DNA from: Candidatus Promineifilum breve
GTDB lineage: Bacteria; Chloroflexota; Anaerolineae; Promineifilales; Promineifilaceae
Length of the DNA: 64,000 nt
Direction: 5' to 3'
Assembly (NCBI RefSeq): GCF_900066015.1
Contig: NZ_LN890655.1
Coordinates: 1,652,726 to 1,716,725, forward strand
Both the position numbers and the translations under genes were made by a program. The notes beneath the pieces were generated by a model that saw nothing but the letters and a program-made list of their open reading frames with translations, searched no databases and was not told the DNA's origin. Position 1 is the stretch's first letter, and every line of letters starts with the position of its first letter. Of the stretch, positions 32,653 through 42,200 are shown piece by piece.

Positions 32653-34439
32653 CAGGCGTTTCCTTGCGGCGGCGGGTCGGCCGCCGGTCGCGCCCGCCGG
32701 CGGCGCACGGCCAGGCAGTCGAGGAGGGCGGCGCGGGCCGCGGCGCGTTCGGCGGCCGGCAAGCCCAGCAGATCGAAGACCAGTTCGTCCAACGCGTGGC
32801 GCTCATCGCCGGCGATGGCCTCCGGCGTGTCGGCCAGGGGCAGGGCGGCCAGCCGCTCAAAGGCCGTGGCCAGCGATCGCGCCGTGGCCGCGTCCAACGC
32901 GCGCGGGTCGGGCAACACGATGCGCTCGATCTCATAGGCCGCCAGCCACAACACCCCCTCGCCCAGATTGACCCGACCGCCCAACTCGCCGCCCAGGGCG
33001 AACCAGGCGCTATTGAGCAGCGCCGCCGCCACGCCCGGCGCGATGCCCGCGGCCGGCGCGACCCGATAAATTTGCTGATCGACGCTTAGCGGCTCGTCGA
33101 CCACGACCCCCAGGTGGCGCTGCCAAATACCCTTGGGCAGCAGCAGCGGCCCCTCCGGCGGCGTGGGCAGGGCGTACCACGGCCGCCGCGCGGCGCAGGT
33201 GGCCCGCGCGGCCACGCCCGTGGCCTCGCCCCAGGCCAGGTAGTCGGCCACAGCCGTGCCCGCCAGCCGCGCCGTGGGCGGAATGAGCAGCAATTCGTGG
33301 CGGCAATCGGCCGCGCCCAGGCGCAGACCGCGCGCGCCACGCAGGCTTTTGAGCAGCGGCCGGCGATATTCCGGCTCGATGCCCCAGGCGGCGACCCGCG
33401 CCGCGTCCAGATAGAAGAAATCGTTGGCCCCGCTGGTGCTGCCGCGCTGCACCGTGGCCCACTCCCCTAGCGGCGTGGCGGCCGGCGATGGGCGGCGCAA
33501 GTAGACCTCCGGCGCGCGCAACAGCGTCCCCCAACGCGCGGCGGCCGATAACTGCCCCTGCTCGGCCACGCGCACGGTCACATCGCCCGTTGCCCGGTCG
33601 GCGGCGGGCAGCAAGCGGGTGACCAGTTGCTCCACGATCGCCACACGGCGGCTATCGGTCGCCTCGCCCAGCAGGTCGCGCAGCGGCCGGCGCAGGCGGG
33701 CGAATCGGACGCGATTGGCGGCGCGGGCGGCGGGGTCGGCGGCCCGCTCCAGAATGAGCAGACAGGTGTTGACACTGGCGGCGGTGAACCAGCGTTCGAC
33801 GGCCGATTCGACCACGGCCAGCAGCCGGAAGTGGTCGAGCAGGAAACGTTTCAACGCCTCGCCATAGGCCACATCGAGCCAGCCGTTGGGCACGACGAAG
33901 CCCAGCCGCCCGCCCTCGCGCAGAAAGCCCAGACTGTGGATGAGGAAATAGGCATACAGACCGGCCCGGCCGCTGAGAGCCGCGGCCAACTCGCGCGGCA
34001 GCAGCGCGGCGGGCAGAGCCTGGTCGGTTACATCGGGAAAAAGGCTCAACTGCCCGGCAGCGGCATCCAGCCGGCCGATCCATTCGGCGCGGGTATAGGG
34101 CGGGTTGCCGACGATGGCGTCGAACGGCGGATAGGCGGCGGGGTCGAGGGTCAGGAAGTTGGCCCGGTGCACGGCCGCGCCGGGGATGGCGGCGGCCACG
34201 CCGGCCGCCGCGGGATCCAGTTCGATGCCGTGCAGCGCGCCGGACGGTTGGCCGCCGTCCGAAGCCAGCCAGCCGCGCCACTGGGCCGCCCGCCGCAAGA
34301 GCGCGCCGTCGCCGCAACTGGGGTCGAGCAGGCGGTCGGCCGGGCGGCGCAGGCAGAAGCCGAGCAACAGGTCGGCCACGTCGGTCGGCGTGGCATACTG
34401 GCCCCAGGTGCGCTGCTTGCCGGTCATTGGATCATCCAC
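32652..34439 (-). CDS. N6-adenine DNA methyltransferase (Eco57I/TaqI-like)
   Basis: A 595-residue class I SAM DNA methyltransferase. Motif I region 'LLDPSCGDGALLRRAAQW' near residue 38 and catalytic 'FDAIVGNPPYTRAEWIG' near 107 (NPPY, adenine-specific). The C-terminal half is a putative target-recognition domain with 'VQRGSTSGANDFFYLD' near 340, a typical opening for that domain. No restriction or specificity gene is next to it, so it is either orphan or a fused type with lost nuclease (no PD-ExK pattern seen). It is coupled to nth by ATGA. The start at 34439 may be leaderless. Confidence 0.87.
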   Translation of the reverse strand: MDDPMTGKQRTWGQYATPTDVADLLLGFCLRRPADRLLDPSCGDGALLRRAAQWRGWLASDGGQPSGALHGIELDPAAAGVAAAIPGAAVHRANFLTLDPAAYPPFDAIVGNPPYTRAEWIGRLDAAAGQLSLFPDVTDQALPAALLPRELAAALSGRAGLYAYFLIHSLGFLREGGRLGFVVPNGWLDVAYGEALKRFLLDHFRLLAVVESAVERWFTAASVNTCLLILERAADPAARAANRVRFARLRRPLRDLLGEATDSRRVAIVEQLVTRLLPAADRATGDVTVRVAEQGQLSAAARWGTLLRAPEVYLRRPSPAATPLGEWATVQRGSTSGANDFFYLDAARVAAWGIEPEYRRPLLKSLRGARGLRLGAADCRHELLLIPPTARLAGTAVADYLAWGEATGVAARATCAARRPWYALPTPPEGPLLLPKGIWQRHLGVVVDEPLSVDQQIYRVAPAAGIAPGVAAALLNSAWFALGGELGGRVNLGEGVLWLAAYEIERIVLPDPRALDAATARSLATAFERLAALPLADTPEAIAGDERHALDELVFDLLGLPAAERAAARAALLDCLAVRRRRARPAADPPPQGNA

Positions 34440-34448
34440 CCGGCGCGG

Positions 34449-34456
34449 ATTATACT
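34449..34456. promoter_or_regulatory. Overlapping -10 boxes of a divergent pair
   Basis: TATAAT on the minus strand (34454-34449) and TATACT on the plus strand (34451-34456) overlap. Each lies 9 nt from the start codon of its gene (34439 minus, 34466 plus), so both messages would be leaderless or nearly so, and both promoters cannot be occupied together. Confidence 0.6.
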
Positions 34457-34465
34457 ACATGGCGC

Positions 34466-34936
34466 ATGGAACTGTTATCGGCCACCGCTTTTATCACGAC
34501 GCTGCCCGACACGCTGCGGCCGTTGCTGCCGCCGGGCTTGCAGGGTTTCCAGGTGCGCCGGCCGTGGTCGCTGTTGCAGCTCCATTACGGTGAGCCGGCT
34601 CTCCACTACGAGGTCGGCCGCGCCGCGCCCGGCCCGCTGCGGCTGGTCACCGGCTGGGAATTGGGCTTCCACTGCGAGGCGCGCGATCACCACCTGAACC
34701 GGCTGCTGCTCGATGGCTTTCGCCGCCACCTGTTTGAGATTAAAGAGACGCTGGGCGAGAGTATCGAGGCCGAGATGTGGGATCGCGGCTGGACGAAAAT
34801 CTACGAAGTCTACCCCGACGGGCCGCTGACGACGGATTACCGCGCCGCCGTGGCCGCGCGGCTGGCGGCCATCATGGCCTGCCTGCATCCGGTCTTCGTC
34901 GATCTGCGCCGCGCGGCGGCCGAGATTTACCGATAA
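34466..34936 (+). CDS. Conserved hypothetical protein, 156 residues
   Basis: A soluble protein starting at ATG 34466. It has a beta-rich N-terminal half ('SLLQLHYGEPALHYEV', 'LRLVTGWELGFHCEARDHHLNR' split) and a helical C-terminal half ('LFEIKETLGESIEAEMWDRGW' split), ending with 'VFVDLRRAAAEIYR'. I do not recognise a named family, although the length and composition look like a real gene and codon use matches its neighbours. Divergent from the DNA methylase with a 26-bp gap and probably leaderless. It is followed by a word-repeat hairpin. Confidence 0.7.
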   Translation: MELLSATAFITTLPDTLRPLLPPGLQGFQVRRPWSLLQLHYGEPALHYEVGRAAPGPLRLVTGWELGFHCEARDHHLNRLLLDGFRRHLFEIKETLGESIEAEMWDRGWTKIYEVYPDGPLTTDYRAAVAARLAAIMACLHPVFVDLRRAAAEIYR

Positions 34937-34938
34937 GA

Positions 34939-35017
34939 AGAATCCACAGATGACACAGATGACACAGATGACACAGATTTATCTTAATCTGTGTCACCTG
35001 TGCAATCTGTGGATTCT
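34939..35017. repeat. Word-repeat hairpin (TGACACAGA family)
   Basis: The left arm holds AGAATCCACAGA followed by three perfect copies of the 9-mer TGACACAGA (34951-34977). The right arm holds the complementary words, ending TCTGTGGATTCT. It lies directly after the hypothetical gene and before the convergent giant gene. A T-run follows on the plus side (35019-35025). Confidence 0.88.
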
Positions 35018-35047
35018 CTTTTTCTGCCTCTGGGCGTCAGTGCCGCA

Positions 35048-38000
35048 CTACGGCTGATTGACGATCATCGGCAACATCACGAACTGCTTATCCAGGGCGA
35101 CGAAGGTGGCCGTCACGTCGGTTGGGCCGTTGACCAGCAGCGAGGCCGTGGTCTGCGTGCCCGTCAGGCCGCCGCTCCAGCCGCCAAACGTGAAGCCCAC
35201 GCCGGGTGTGGCGGTCAACGTCACCGTCTGGCCGCAGGCGACCTGCGCGACCGGCGGGTTGGTCGTTACCGCGCCGCCGCCGATGGTGGTGATGTTGAGC
35301 AGCGGCGCGTCGGCCGGCAGCGGGCCGTCGGCCGTGTTGTGGAAAAAGTCCACGATGGCCGTGTGGGCCGGGGCCGGGTTGTTCTGTATCCCCACGTTGC
35401 CGGCGAAGGGGCCAACCGACGTGACATTCAGCGTGTAGTTCTTGATGGGCGGATCGGCGTCGATCCAGTCGATGCCGTTGGCGCTATAGGACATGCGCCA
35501 GGTGGTTCCGGCGCGGGCCACGCGCAGATAGACGGCGCTGGCCACGGGTATATCGACCGAGATACGCTTCTTGGCTGCGCCGGCGGTGATCGTCGCCGCG
35601 TAGGCCTTCACCAGATCGGTTGAGCTGCCGGTGTAGTTGTACTCAAAGTCGAACCGGGCGAAGTTCTGCGCGTCCTGCTCGATGATGATGCCCTGCATCT
35701 GGGCGTTGGCGGTCACGAGCGAATCGAACTTGACCACGTACTCGAAATTGACGTTGTCGGCGTCCTGCATCACCCGCGGCGCGTTGATGCCGTCGCTCCA
35801 GACGTTGTGGTTGTCGCCTTCGGGCGCGGTGATCAGCAGTTGGCGGCCATTCAGCGCGAACGTGCCATCGCCCAGCGGATCGATCTCGCTCCAATGCGGC
35901 GCCAACTGGCAGGTATTGAAGTTGTCACTGAACGGCCCGGCGGGCACGATGAAGGTGGCGGCGATGGTCTTGTCGTCGTCCATCGTCACGTTGACCGGGT
36001 TGGTCGCGCCGCTCAGATCGCCCGCCCAGCCGGTGAAGACCGAGCCTTCATCCGGCGTGGCCGTCAGGGTGACGACTTCGCCAAAGGCATACTCATCTTT
36101 CTCCGGCTCCACGGTGACCGTGCCGTCGCCGTTGCCCAGGTTGGCGGCGATGTTGAGCGTGAAGGGGCCGGGCGCGGTGAACGAGGCGGTCACGTCGGCG
36201 CCGCCAACCGGCACGGTGACGGTCGTCGTCGGGTTGGTGCCGCTCGCGTCGCCGCTCCAGCCGGTGAACGTCCAGCCCTGGTTGGCCGAGGCCGTCAGGG
36301 TGACGACCGTGCCGGGCGCGTAGAGCGCCTGATTCGGCTGCTTGCTGACCGTGCCGCCGGCGGGCGGGTTGACGGTCACGTTGAGCGGGTAGGCATCTTC
36401 GCCGAACGTCGCGGTGACGTTGCGGTCGGCGCTCATGGTCACTTGCGCCGTCAGGTTGCTGCCGCTGGCGTCGCCGCTCCAGCCGAGGAACACCTTGTCC
36501 GTGTCGGGCACAGCGGTCAGGGTGACGACCGTGCCGGCCGGGTATTCGCCGACATTGGGCGGGTCGGCCGTCACTGTGCCGCCGCCGCTGGGAATGGTGA
36601 CGTTCAGGGCATAGGTCTGGGTGGCGACGAAGTTGGCCTGAACCGTGGTGTTGCCGGTGATTGTCCATTCCAGCGGATTGACGTTGGAGGTAATATCACC
36701 CGTCCAGCCCTGGAAAGCATAGCCATCGTCGGGGGCGGCCGTCACGGTGACGATCTCGCCCGCGGCGTAGAGATCTTTCAAGGGCGACCAGGTGACCGAG
36801 CCGCCCGCGCCGGCCGTGGCATTGAATGTGAATTGGGCCTGGTCGAAGTGGGCAACGATGTTCATGTTGCCGCTGACGGTGAAGGTTTTGACCGGTTCGT
36901 TGCCCGACAGGCCGCCGCTCCAGTTGGTGAAGGTGTAGCCGCTGTTGGCCGTGGCCGTGGCCGTGACCTGGGCGCCCGGGGCATAGGTCGGTCCCGGCGG
37001 GCTGAGGGTGACCACGCCGCCCGCGCCGGGATTGGCCGAGGCGGTCACGGTGAACGATTGGGCAAAGAGGGCCGTCACCTCCATGTTCTTAGTCACCGGG
37101 ACCGTGACCGGATTGGTCGTGCCGGTCACGTCTCCGTCCCAGCCGGCGAAGCTGTAGCCGGCGGCGGTGGGCGCGGCGGCCAGCGTCACCAGCTCGCCAT
37201 GATTGTAGCTGGCCTTGTTGGGCGTCTTGGTTACGGTGCCGGTATTGGCCGGGCTGATGGTAACGTTAACGGTGTAGGTCGTCGGCTTGAACTGGGCGAT
37301 GATGGTGTGCTCGCCGGTGATGGTGAACTGCACTGTGGGATTCGTGCCCAGCGACGCGCCGGCCCGCGACTTGGCCGCGCCGACATTGACGTTGAGCGCG
37401 CGATCGGCGTTGTAGATGATCGGCTTGGCGTCGTCGATGAGCGTCTCATCCATCAAACCGAAGATCAACTCTCGCGGCACCGTGGCGCTTTCCAGCAGGA
37501 TGCTCGATCCCTGGCGGCCGAAGCCCAGGATGGTCATCACCTTGCCGGTGTCGGTGAAGTAGGTGTCGTGCTTGGTGTCGTCGGTGTGGTTGATCAGATA
37601 GATGGCCCGGCCATCGGCCCCGGAGGTGGGGTCAGCCACGTAGACCCACTCTTCGTCAGGCAGGTCGCCGTCCCACGTCTGGCCGGCCAGGGTCTGAATG
37701 CCGTTGCTACGCATGACGAAATCGACGTTCGGGTCCAGGTGGCCGCCCGGCGTGCCCTCATAGAGGAACCAGAAGGGGTAAGCCTTGGCCGGCGATATTT
37801 TGGTGGCGAGCATGGTGAAGATGACGTAGTCCGGATAGATCTCGAACGTGCCTTCCCAGCGCGACGTATCGCCCTGAACATTCTTGCCCAGGAAGTGGAG
37901 CGTGGCCTTGATCGGCCCGGTGCTGAGCGTCGGATTGGTCATCTGGCCGGGGCCGGGATGAAAGACGCCGTCGTTGTTGCCGCCGGTGGCGTTGGGGATG

Positions 38001-38794
38001 CCGCGAAACGCGCCGGCCGCGCCCGCCGCGGTGCTCCAGGTCACCCAGTCGTCGCCGTCGACGTCGTTATAGCTGGAGACGCCGCCGCTCACCTTGTGGA
38101 CGAAGATGGTGCCGGTGGCGTTCTGCACCTTGTAGGAGGCAATGCCCTCATCCGGGGTTTCCGTCAGCGTCACCTGGGCCGGGACGACGGGCGGGGTAAA
38201 GCCCTTGCCGGTCACGTCGAAATAGACGTGGTAGCGGCGCGTGGCCCCGGCGGCGGTGTTGCCTTCCATGATCAGCACCAGGGTGCCGGCGGCTTTGTTG
38301 GCCGGGTTGAAGTCGGTCGCTTTGTCGAACTGGAAGGGCACGTCGGCGTCGATGACGTTATCGCTGCCGTCCACTTCGACGACACGAATCGAGTTGGGGT
38401 CGAGCGTGCCGGTGGTGCTCAGCGAACTCCATAGCGTGGTGAAATTGAGGGGAAATTCGGCCGGCTTGTTCTTGCGGGCCGTGCCCGCGGCCCCGGCGGT
38501 CACCTCGACACGGTAATCCCAGCCGCCATTCCACCATTTGCCGCCGTCATCCAGGATCCACTTATCGAACACGAAACCGGCGTTGGCCGTGGCCGACAGG
38601 GTGACGACCTGGTTCTGGGTATAGGGCGGCCCGGGGTTTACATTGACCGTGCCGCTGCCGGGCGGGCTGACCTGGGTGGTCAGGCTAAAGGCGTTGGTAT
38701 CGGCCGCCGTCGGCCGCGTGGCCGCCGGCAACAGTGTGGCGATCAGCGCCAGACAGAGGATCAAAACTGACCGCAATTGTGACTTCTCGCGCAT
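35048..38794 (-). CDS. Giant secreted InlB-repeat/LamG-like protein 1
   Basis: A 1248-residue exported protein. Signal peptide about residues 1-31 ('SVLILCLALIATLLPAA'). Order: one InlB-type repeat (35-75), a DUF2341-like beta domain opening 'WWNGGWDYRVEV' (about 88-210), an unassigned beta region (about 210-480), six InlB-type repeats (about 500-950; typical 'FTGWSGDASGTNP'), a LamG-like module of the DUF1349 kind ('DNFNTCQLAPHWSEIDPLGD', about 955-1160), a last InlB repeat, and the tail 'KQFVMLPMIVNQP'. No LPxTG, S-layer homology or transmembrane anchor. A candidate riboswitch lies in its leader. Probably a cell-surface or extracellular-matrix adhesin. Confidence 0.88.
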   Translation of the reverse strand: MREKSQLRSVLILCLALIATLLPAATRPTAADTNAFSLTTQVSPPGSGTVNVNPGPPYTQNQVVTLSATANAGFVFDKWILDDGGKWWNGGWDYRVEVTAGAAGTARKNKPAEFPLNFTTLWSSLSTTGTLDPNSIRVVEVDGSDNVIDADVPFQFDKATDFNPANKAAGTLVLIMEGNTAAGATRRYHVYFDVTGKGFTPPVVPAQVTLTETPDEGIASYKVQNATGTIFVHKVSGGVSSYNDVDGDDWVTWSTAAGAAGAFRGIPNATGGNNDGVFHPGPGQMTNPTLSTGPIKATLHFLGKNVQGDTSRWEGTFEIYPDYVIFTMLATKISPAKAYPFWFLYEGTPGGHLDPNVDFVMRSNGIQTLAGQTWDGDLPDEEWVYVADPTSGADGRAIYLINHTDDTKHDTYFTDTGKVMTILGFGRQGSSILLESATVPRELIFGLMDETLIDDAKPIIYNADRALNVNVGAAKSRAGASLGTNPTVQFTITGEHTIIAQFKPTTYTVNVTISPANTGTVTKTPNKASYNHGELVTLAAAPTAAGYSFAGWDGDVTGTTNPVTVPVTKNMEVTALFAQSFTVTASANPGAGGVVTLSPPGPTYAPGAQVTATATANSGYTFTNWSGGLSGNEPVKTFTVSGNMNIVAHFDQAQFTFNATAGAGGSVTWSPLKDLYAAGEIVTVTAAPDDGYAFQGWTGDITSNVNPLEWTITGNTTVQANFVATQTYALNVTIPSGGGTVTADPPNVGEYPAGTVVTLTAVPDTDKVFLGWSGDASGSNLTAQVTMSADRNVTATFGEDAYPLNVTVNPPAGGTVSKQPNQALYAPGTVVTLTASANQGWTFTGWSGDASGTNPTTTVTVPVGGADVTASFTAPGPFTLNIAANLGNGDGTVTVEPEKDEYAFGEVVTLTATPDEGSVFTGWAGDLSGATNPVNVTMDDDKTIAATFIVPAGPFSDNFNTCQLAPHWSEIDPLGDGTFALNGRQLLITAPEGDNHNVWSDGINAPRVMQDADNVNFEYVVKFDSLVTANAQMQGIIIEQDAQNFARFDFEYNYTGSSTDLVKAYAATITAGAAKKRISVDIPVASAVYLRVARAGTTWRMSYSANGIDWIDADPPIKNYTLNVTSVGPFAGNVGIQNNPAPAHTAIVDFFHNTADGPLPADAPLLNITTIGGGAVTTNPPVAQVACGQTVTLTATPGVGFTFGGWSGGLTGTQTTASLLVNGPTDVTATFVALDKQFVMLPMIVNQP

Positions 38795-39269
38795 GTTCTC
38801 TCCTTACGCCCATTCGCCAACGCGCGGGCGCAAACAGACCGGGCCGCGCCGCGGCATCCGGCCAATAAATTTTTACCCCGAAGCTTGCTCCTAACTCCGG
38901 TAACGACCAAAGAGAGGTGACCTGATCCGGCCACCCTGATAACGTAATGATAGGGGCTTTGCCTTACGGCATTTCTTAACAGCGGTTGCCGGCCCCTTGC
39001 CCTCATGCCGCCGTCCCCGCCCCCTTAGCCAACCCGCACGGCATAACGCGGGGGCTAAGCGCCCTCCACGTTAGAGGAGAAGCGGACAAATGACCTGCTA
39101 TAAACGGGTCTAATAGGCCATAGGACATGACAACTCTTTCTTTATAATACTTAACGTTTACACATATACCTATTTCTCTCATTCGTCCGTCAAATAAGTC
39201 TGTCCGGCCTCAATCATTAGGCCGCACCATCCAAAGAAATAGCGTCAAGATACTCGTCGGAGGTACGCC
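38795..39269. other. Divergent regulatory region
   Basis: 475 bp between divergent giant genes. No coding potential stands out. It holds a candidate riboswitch on the minus strand (38916-38996), an inverted repeat CTTAGCC...GGCTAAG around 39026-39059, and an AT-rich stretch at 39120-39190 likely to contain the promoters. Confidence 0.6.
38916..38996 (-). promoter_or_regulatory. Candidate c-di-GMP-I (GEMM-like) riboswitch
   Basis: Read on the minus strand the 81-nt element has GGCAACC, a hairpin zone with GAAA and a GCC-GTAA-GGC stem, GCAAAGCCCC, then GGTGGCCGGATC...GGTCACC. The order and the GCAAAGCC and GGCCGG words are those of GEMM-I aptamers, as is the size. The consensus GGGACGCAAAGCC is not fully met, so this is a proposal. 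It lies about 120 nt before the start of giant protein 1. Confidence 0.35.
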
Positions 39270-42200
39270 GTGAGGAAATTCGCTACTGTGTGGCAGCGCC
39301 TGTTGGGGCTGCTTATTCTCGCCATCCTGCTCTACGTCGCGGGCCAAGCCGGCGTGGGGCACGACGCGCAGGCCCAGGCCAATTGGCAACACCTGTCCTC
39401 GGCCGACGGCGACCTGCCCGCGCCCTCCGGCAGCAACCAGCAAGTTGTGGCCCTGGTGATCGACATCGACGGCAACGGCGCGGACGATTTCGTCATCGGC
39501 GCGCGGCGCAACCCCGGCCCGGCGCTGGTCTGGTACCGGCGCCAGGGGGCCAACTGGACGCGCACCGTCATCGATAGCGGCTCCTTGCCGCTGGAAGCCG
39601 GGGCCGCCCACCACGATATCGACGGCGACGGCGACCAGGACATCGTTGCGGGAGCGAATTCGCAGAGTAACGAGATCTGGTGGTGGGAGAACCCCCACCC
39701 TATCCACGCCTCCGGCGCGAACTGGACGCGCCGCTACATCAAGAACAGCGGCGCCGACAAGCACCACGACATGATGTTTGGCAATTTCGACAATGACGCC
39801 GCGGTTGAGTTCGTCTATTGGAATCAGGGCGCGAATAGTCTGCACATGGTCGATATTCCGGCCAACCCGCGAGCCACCGAGCCATGGGGCAACCCGACGA
39901 CCGTTTTCGATGGCGGCGGCAACACCACTGAGGGTCTGGCCCAGGCCGACGTGGACGGCGATGGGCGCAGCGACATCATCGGCGGCGGCTACTGGTTCAG
40001 CTACAACGGCGGCAGCAACTTCACGCCCCATCTCATCCAGACCGGCCCCTTCATGCGCGTCGCCGCCGGCCAACTCATCCCCGGCGGCCGGCCGGAGATC
40101 GTCCAGATTCCCGGCGACGCCGACGGCCCCGGCCGCTGGTTCGAGTGGGACGGCGGGGATTGGGTCAGCCACACCCTGCCCGTGGGCGACATCACCCACG
40201 GCCACTCGCTCGATCTGGGCGACGTGAACGGCGACGGCCATCTGGACATCTTCCTGGCTGAGATGCGCTTCGATGATAGCCGCTACGAGGAGGCCCGAAC
40301 GCTGGTCTTGCACGGCAACAGCCAGGGTACCTTCACTGTCCAGACGGTGGCCACCGGCTACGGCCACCACGAATCGGGCCTGGGCGATCTGGACGGCGAC
40401 GGCGACCTCGACATCGTGGGCAAGCCCTTCACCTGGGATACGCCGCGGGTGGATGTGTGGCTCAACGGCGGCGGCGGCCCGGTGGCGACGGCGACGGCCA
40501 CGCCGCCCAACGGCACGGCAACACGCACCCCCACCCCCACGTCTACGTCCTCAAGCTGCTCGCTGGGGTCAATCGGCAGCTGGTCATGGACGAGACACGT
40601 CATCGACCCCAACAAGCCCGGCCGGGCAACCTTCGCCTTTACCGTTGACCTCGACGGCGACGGCCGGATGGACATCCTGACCGGCAAGTATTGGTATCGC
40701 AATCCGGGGCAAGTGAACGGCACCTGGGCGCGATCGCTCATCGGCGCGCCGCTGGAGGATACGGCCGCCGTCTACGACTTCGACGGCGACGGCGATCTCG
40801 ACGTATTCGGCACAACCGGGCCGACATTGCCGACCGACGATAGCCACTGGTCGCCCTTCGTCTGGGGTCGCAACAACGGCGGCGTGTTCACGATTCTCGA
40901 CAACATCGACAACACCGACCTCGCCGTGCCGGCCAATGACCCAATACAGGGCGTGGCCGTGGCTCAATTCCACACCGGTGGGCCGCTGGAGATTGCCGTC
41001 ACCTGGGATGATACAGAAAAACCAAACGCTAACCCTTACGGCATTCAGATTTTCACCGTGCCGACCAACCCGTCGACCCAGACCTGGGCGCGCCGCAAGT
41101 TGTCGGATCTCTCCACCGGCGAGCAATTGAGCGCCGCCGACCTGGACGACGACGCCGACCTCGACCTCTTTCTCGGCTCGGTCTGGTTACGCAATAACCA
41201 CCCCACCAACTCGTGGACGCCGTTCACCATTTTCGACGCCGGCTCGTCGCAGGCCAGCCGCCACGAATTGACCGATATCGACGGCGACGGGGATCTGGAC
41301 GCTTTCATCGGTTACTCCCACGAACCGGACGTCACCCGGGTGATGTGGTACGAGCAACTCAATTCGCCCACGGCGAGTTGGGAAGGACACCTGATCACCA
41401 ACTTGCCACGCGGCGATGCTGAGAGCCTGGACGCATTCGACATGGACGGTGACGGCGACTCGGACGTGATCGTTGGCGAGTATAATCACAGCGGCAGCAC
41501 CGATCGGCCGGGATCGCTATTTATCTATGAGAACCTGGGTCAGGGGGCGAATTGGGCCACGCATGAGATCTATGACGGCGACTCGCACTATCAGGCCAGC
41601 CAGGCGGCCGACATTGACGGCGATGGCGATCAGGACATCATCTCCAAGAATTGGTGGCACTTCCGCGTCCTGATCTACGAACGAGTTGGCTGCGGCGGCC
41701 CGCCCAACGGGACGGCAACGCCCACGGCCACCCCCAGCCGCACGCCGACCGCCACGGCCACCCCCGGCCCCTCGCCCACGCCCACCCCTACCTCGAACAC
41801 CCACTCCGGCGATGGGCACGTCTATTACATCAGTTCCACCTCGGCCGGCAAAGTCGGCGGCGTCAAGTTTGCCGATGAGGACGTGCTGCAATACGACGAC
41901 GACGCGGGCGAATGGTCACTCTTTTTCGACGGCTCGGACGTCGGCCTTAGCCAGAACGACGTCGATGCCTTTCATATGCGGGCCGATGGCTCGTTGTTGC
42001 TCAGTCTGGTGAATGCCGCCACGCTGGTCGACGTGGGGCCGGTGGACGATTCCGATCTGCTGATCTTTGCGCCCACGACGCTGGGGGCGAACACGGCCGG
42101 AACGTTCGCGCTCTTTTTCGACGGCTCCGACGTGGGTCTGACGACTTCAGCCGAGGACATTGACGGGATCATGGAGCTGCCGGACGGCCGGGTCGTGATC

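Noticed and set aside
35807-38434. 875-codon plus-strand open frame
   Set aside because: Antisense to giant protein 1 and made of repetitive Arg/Gly/Val units that mirror the InlB-type repeats.
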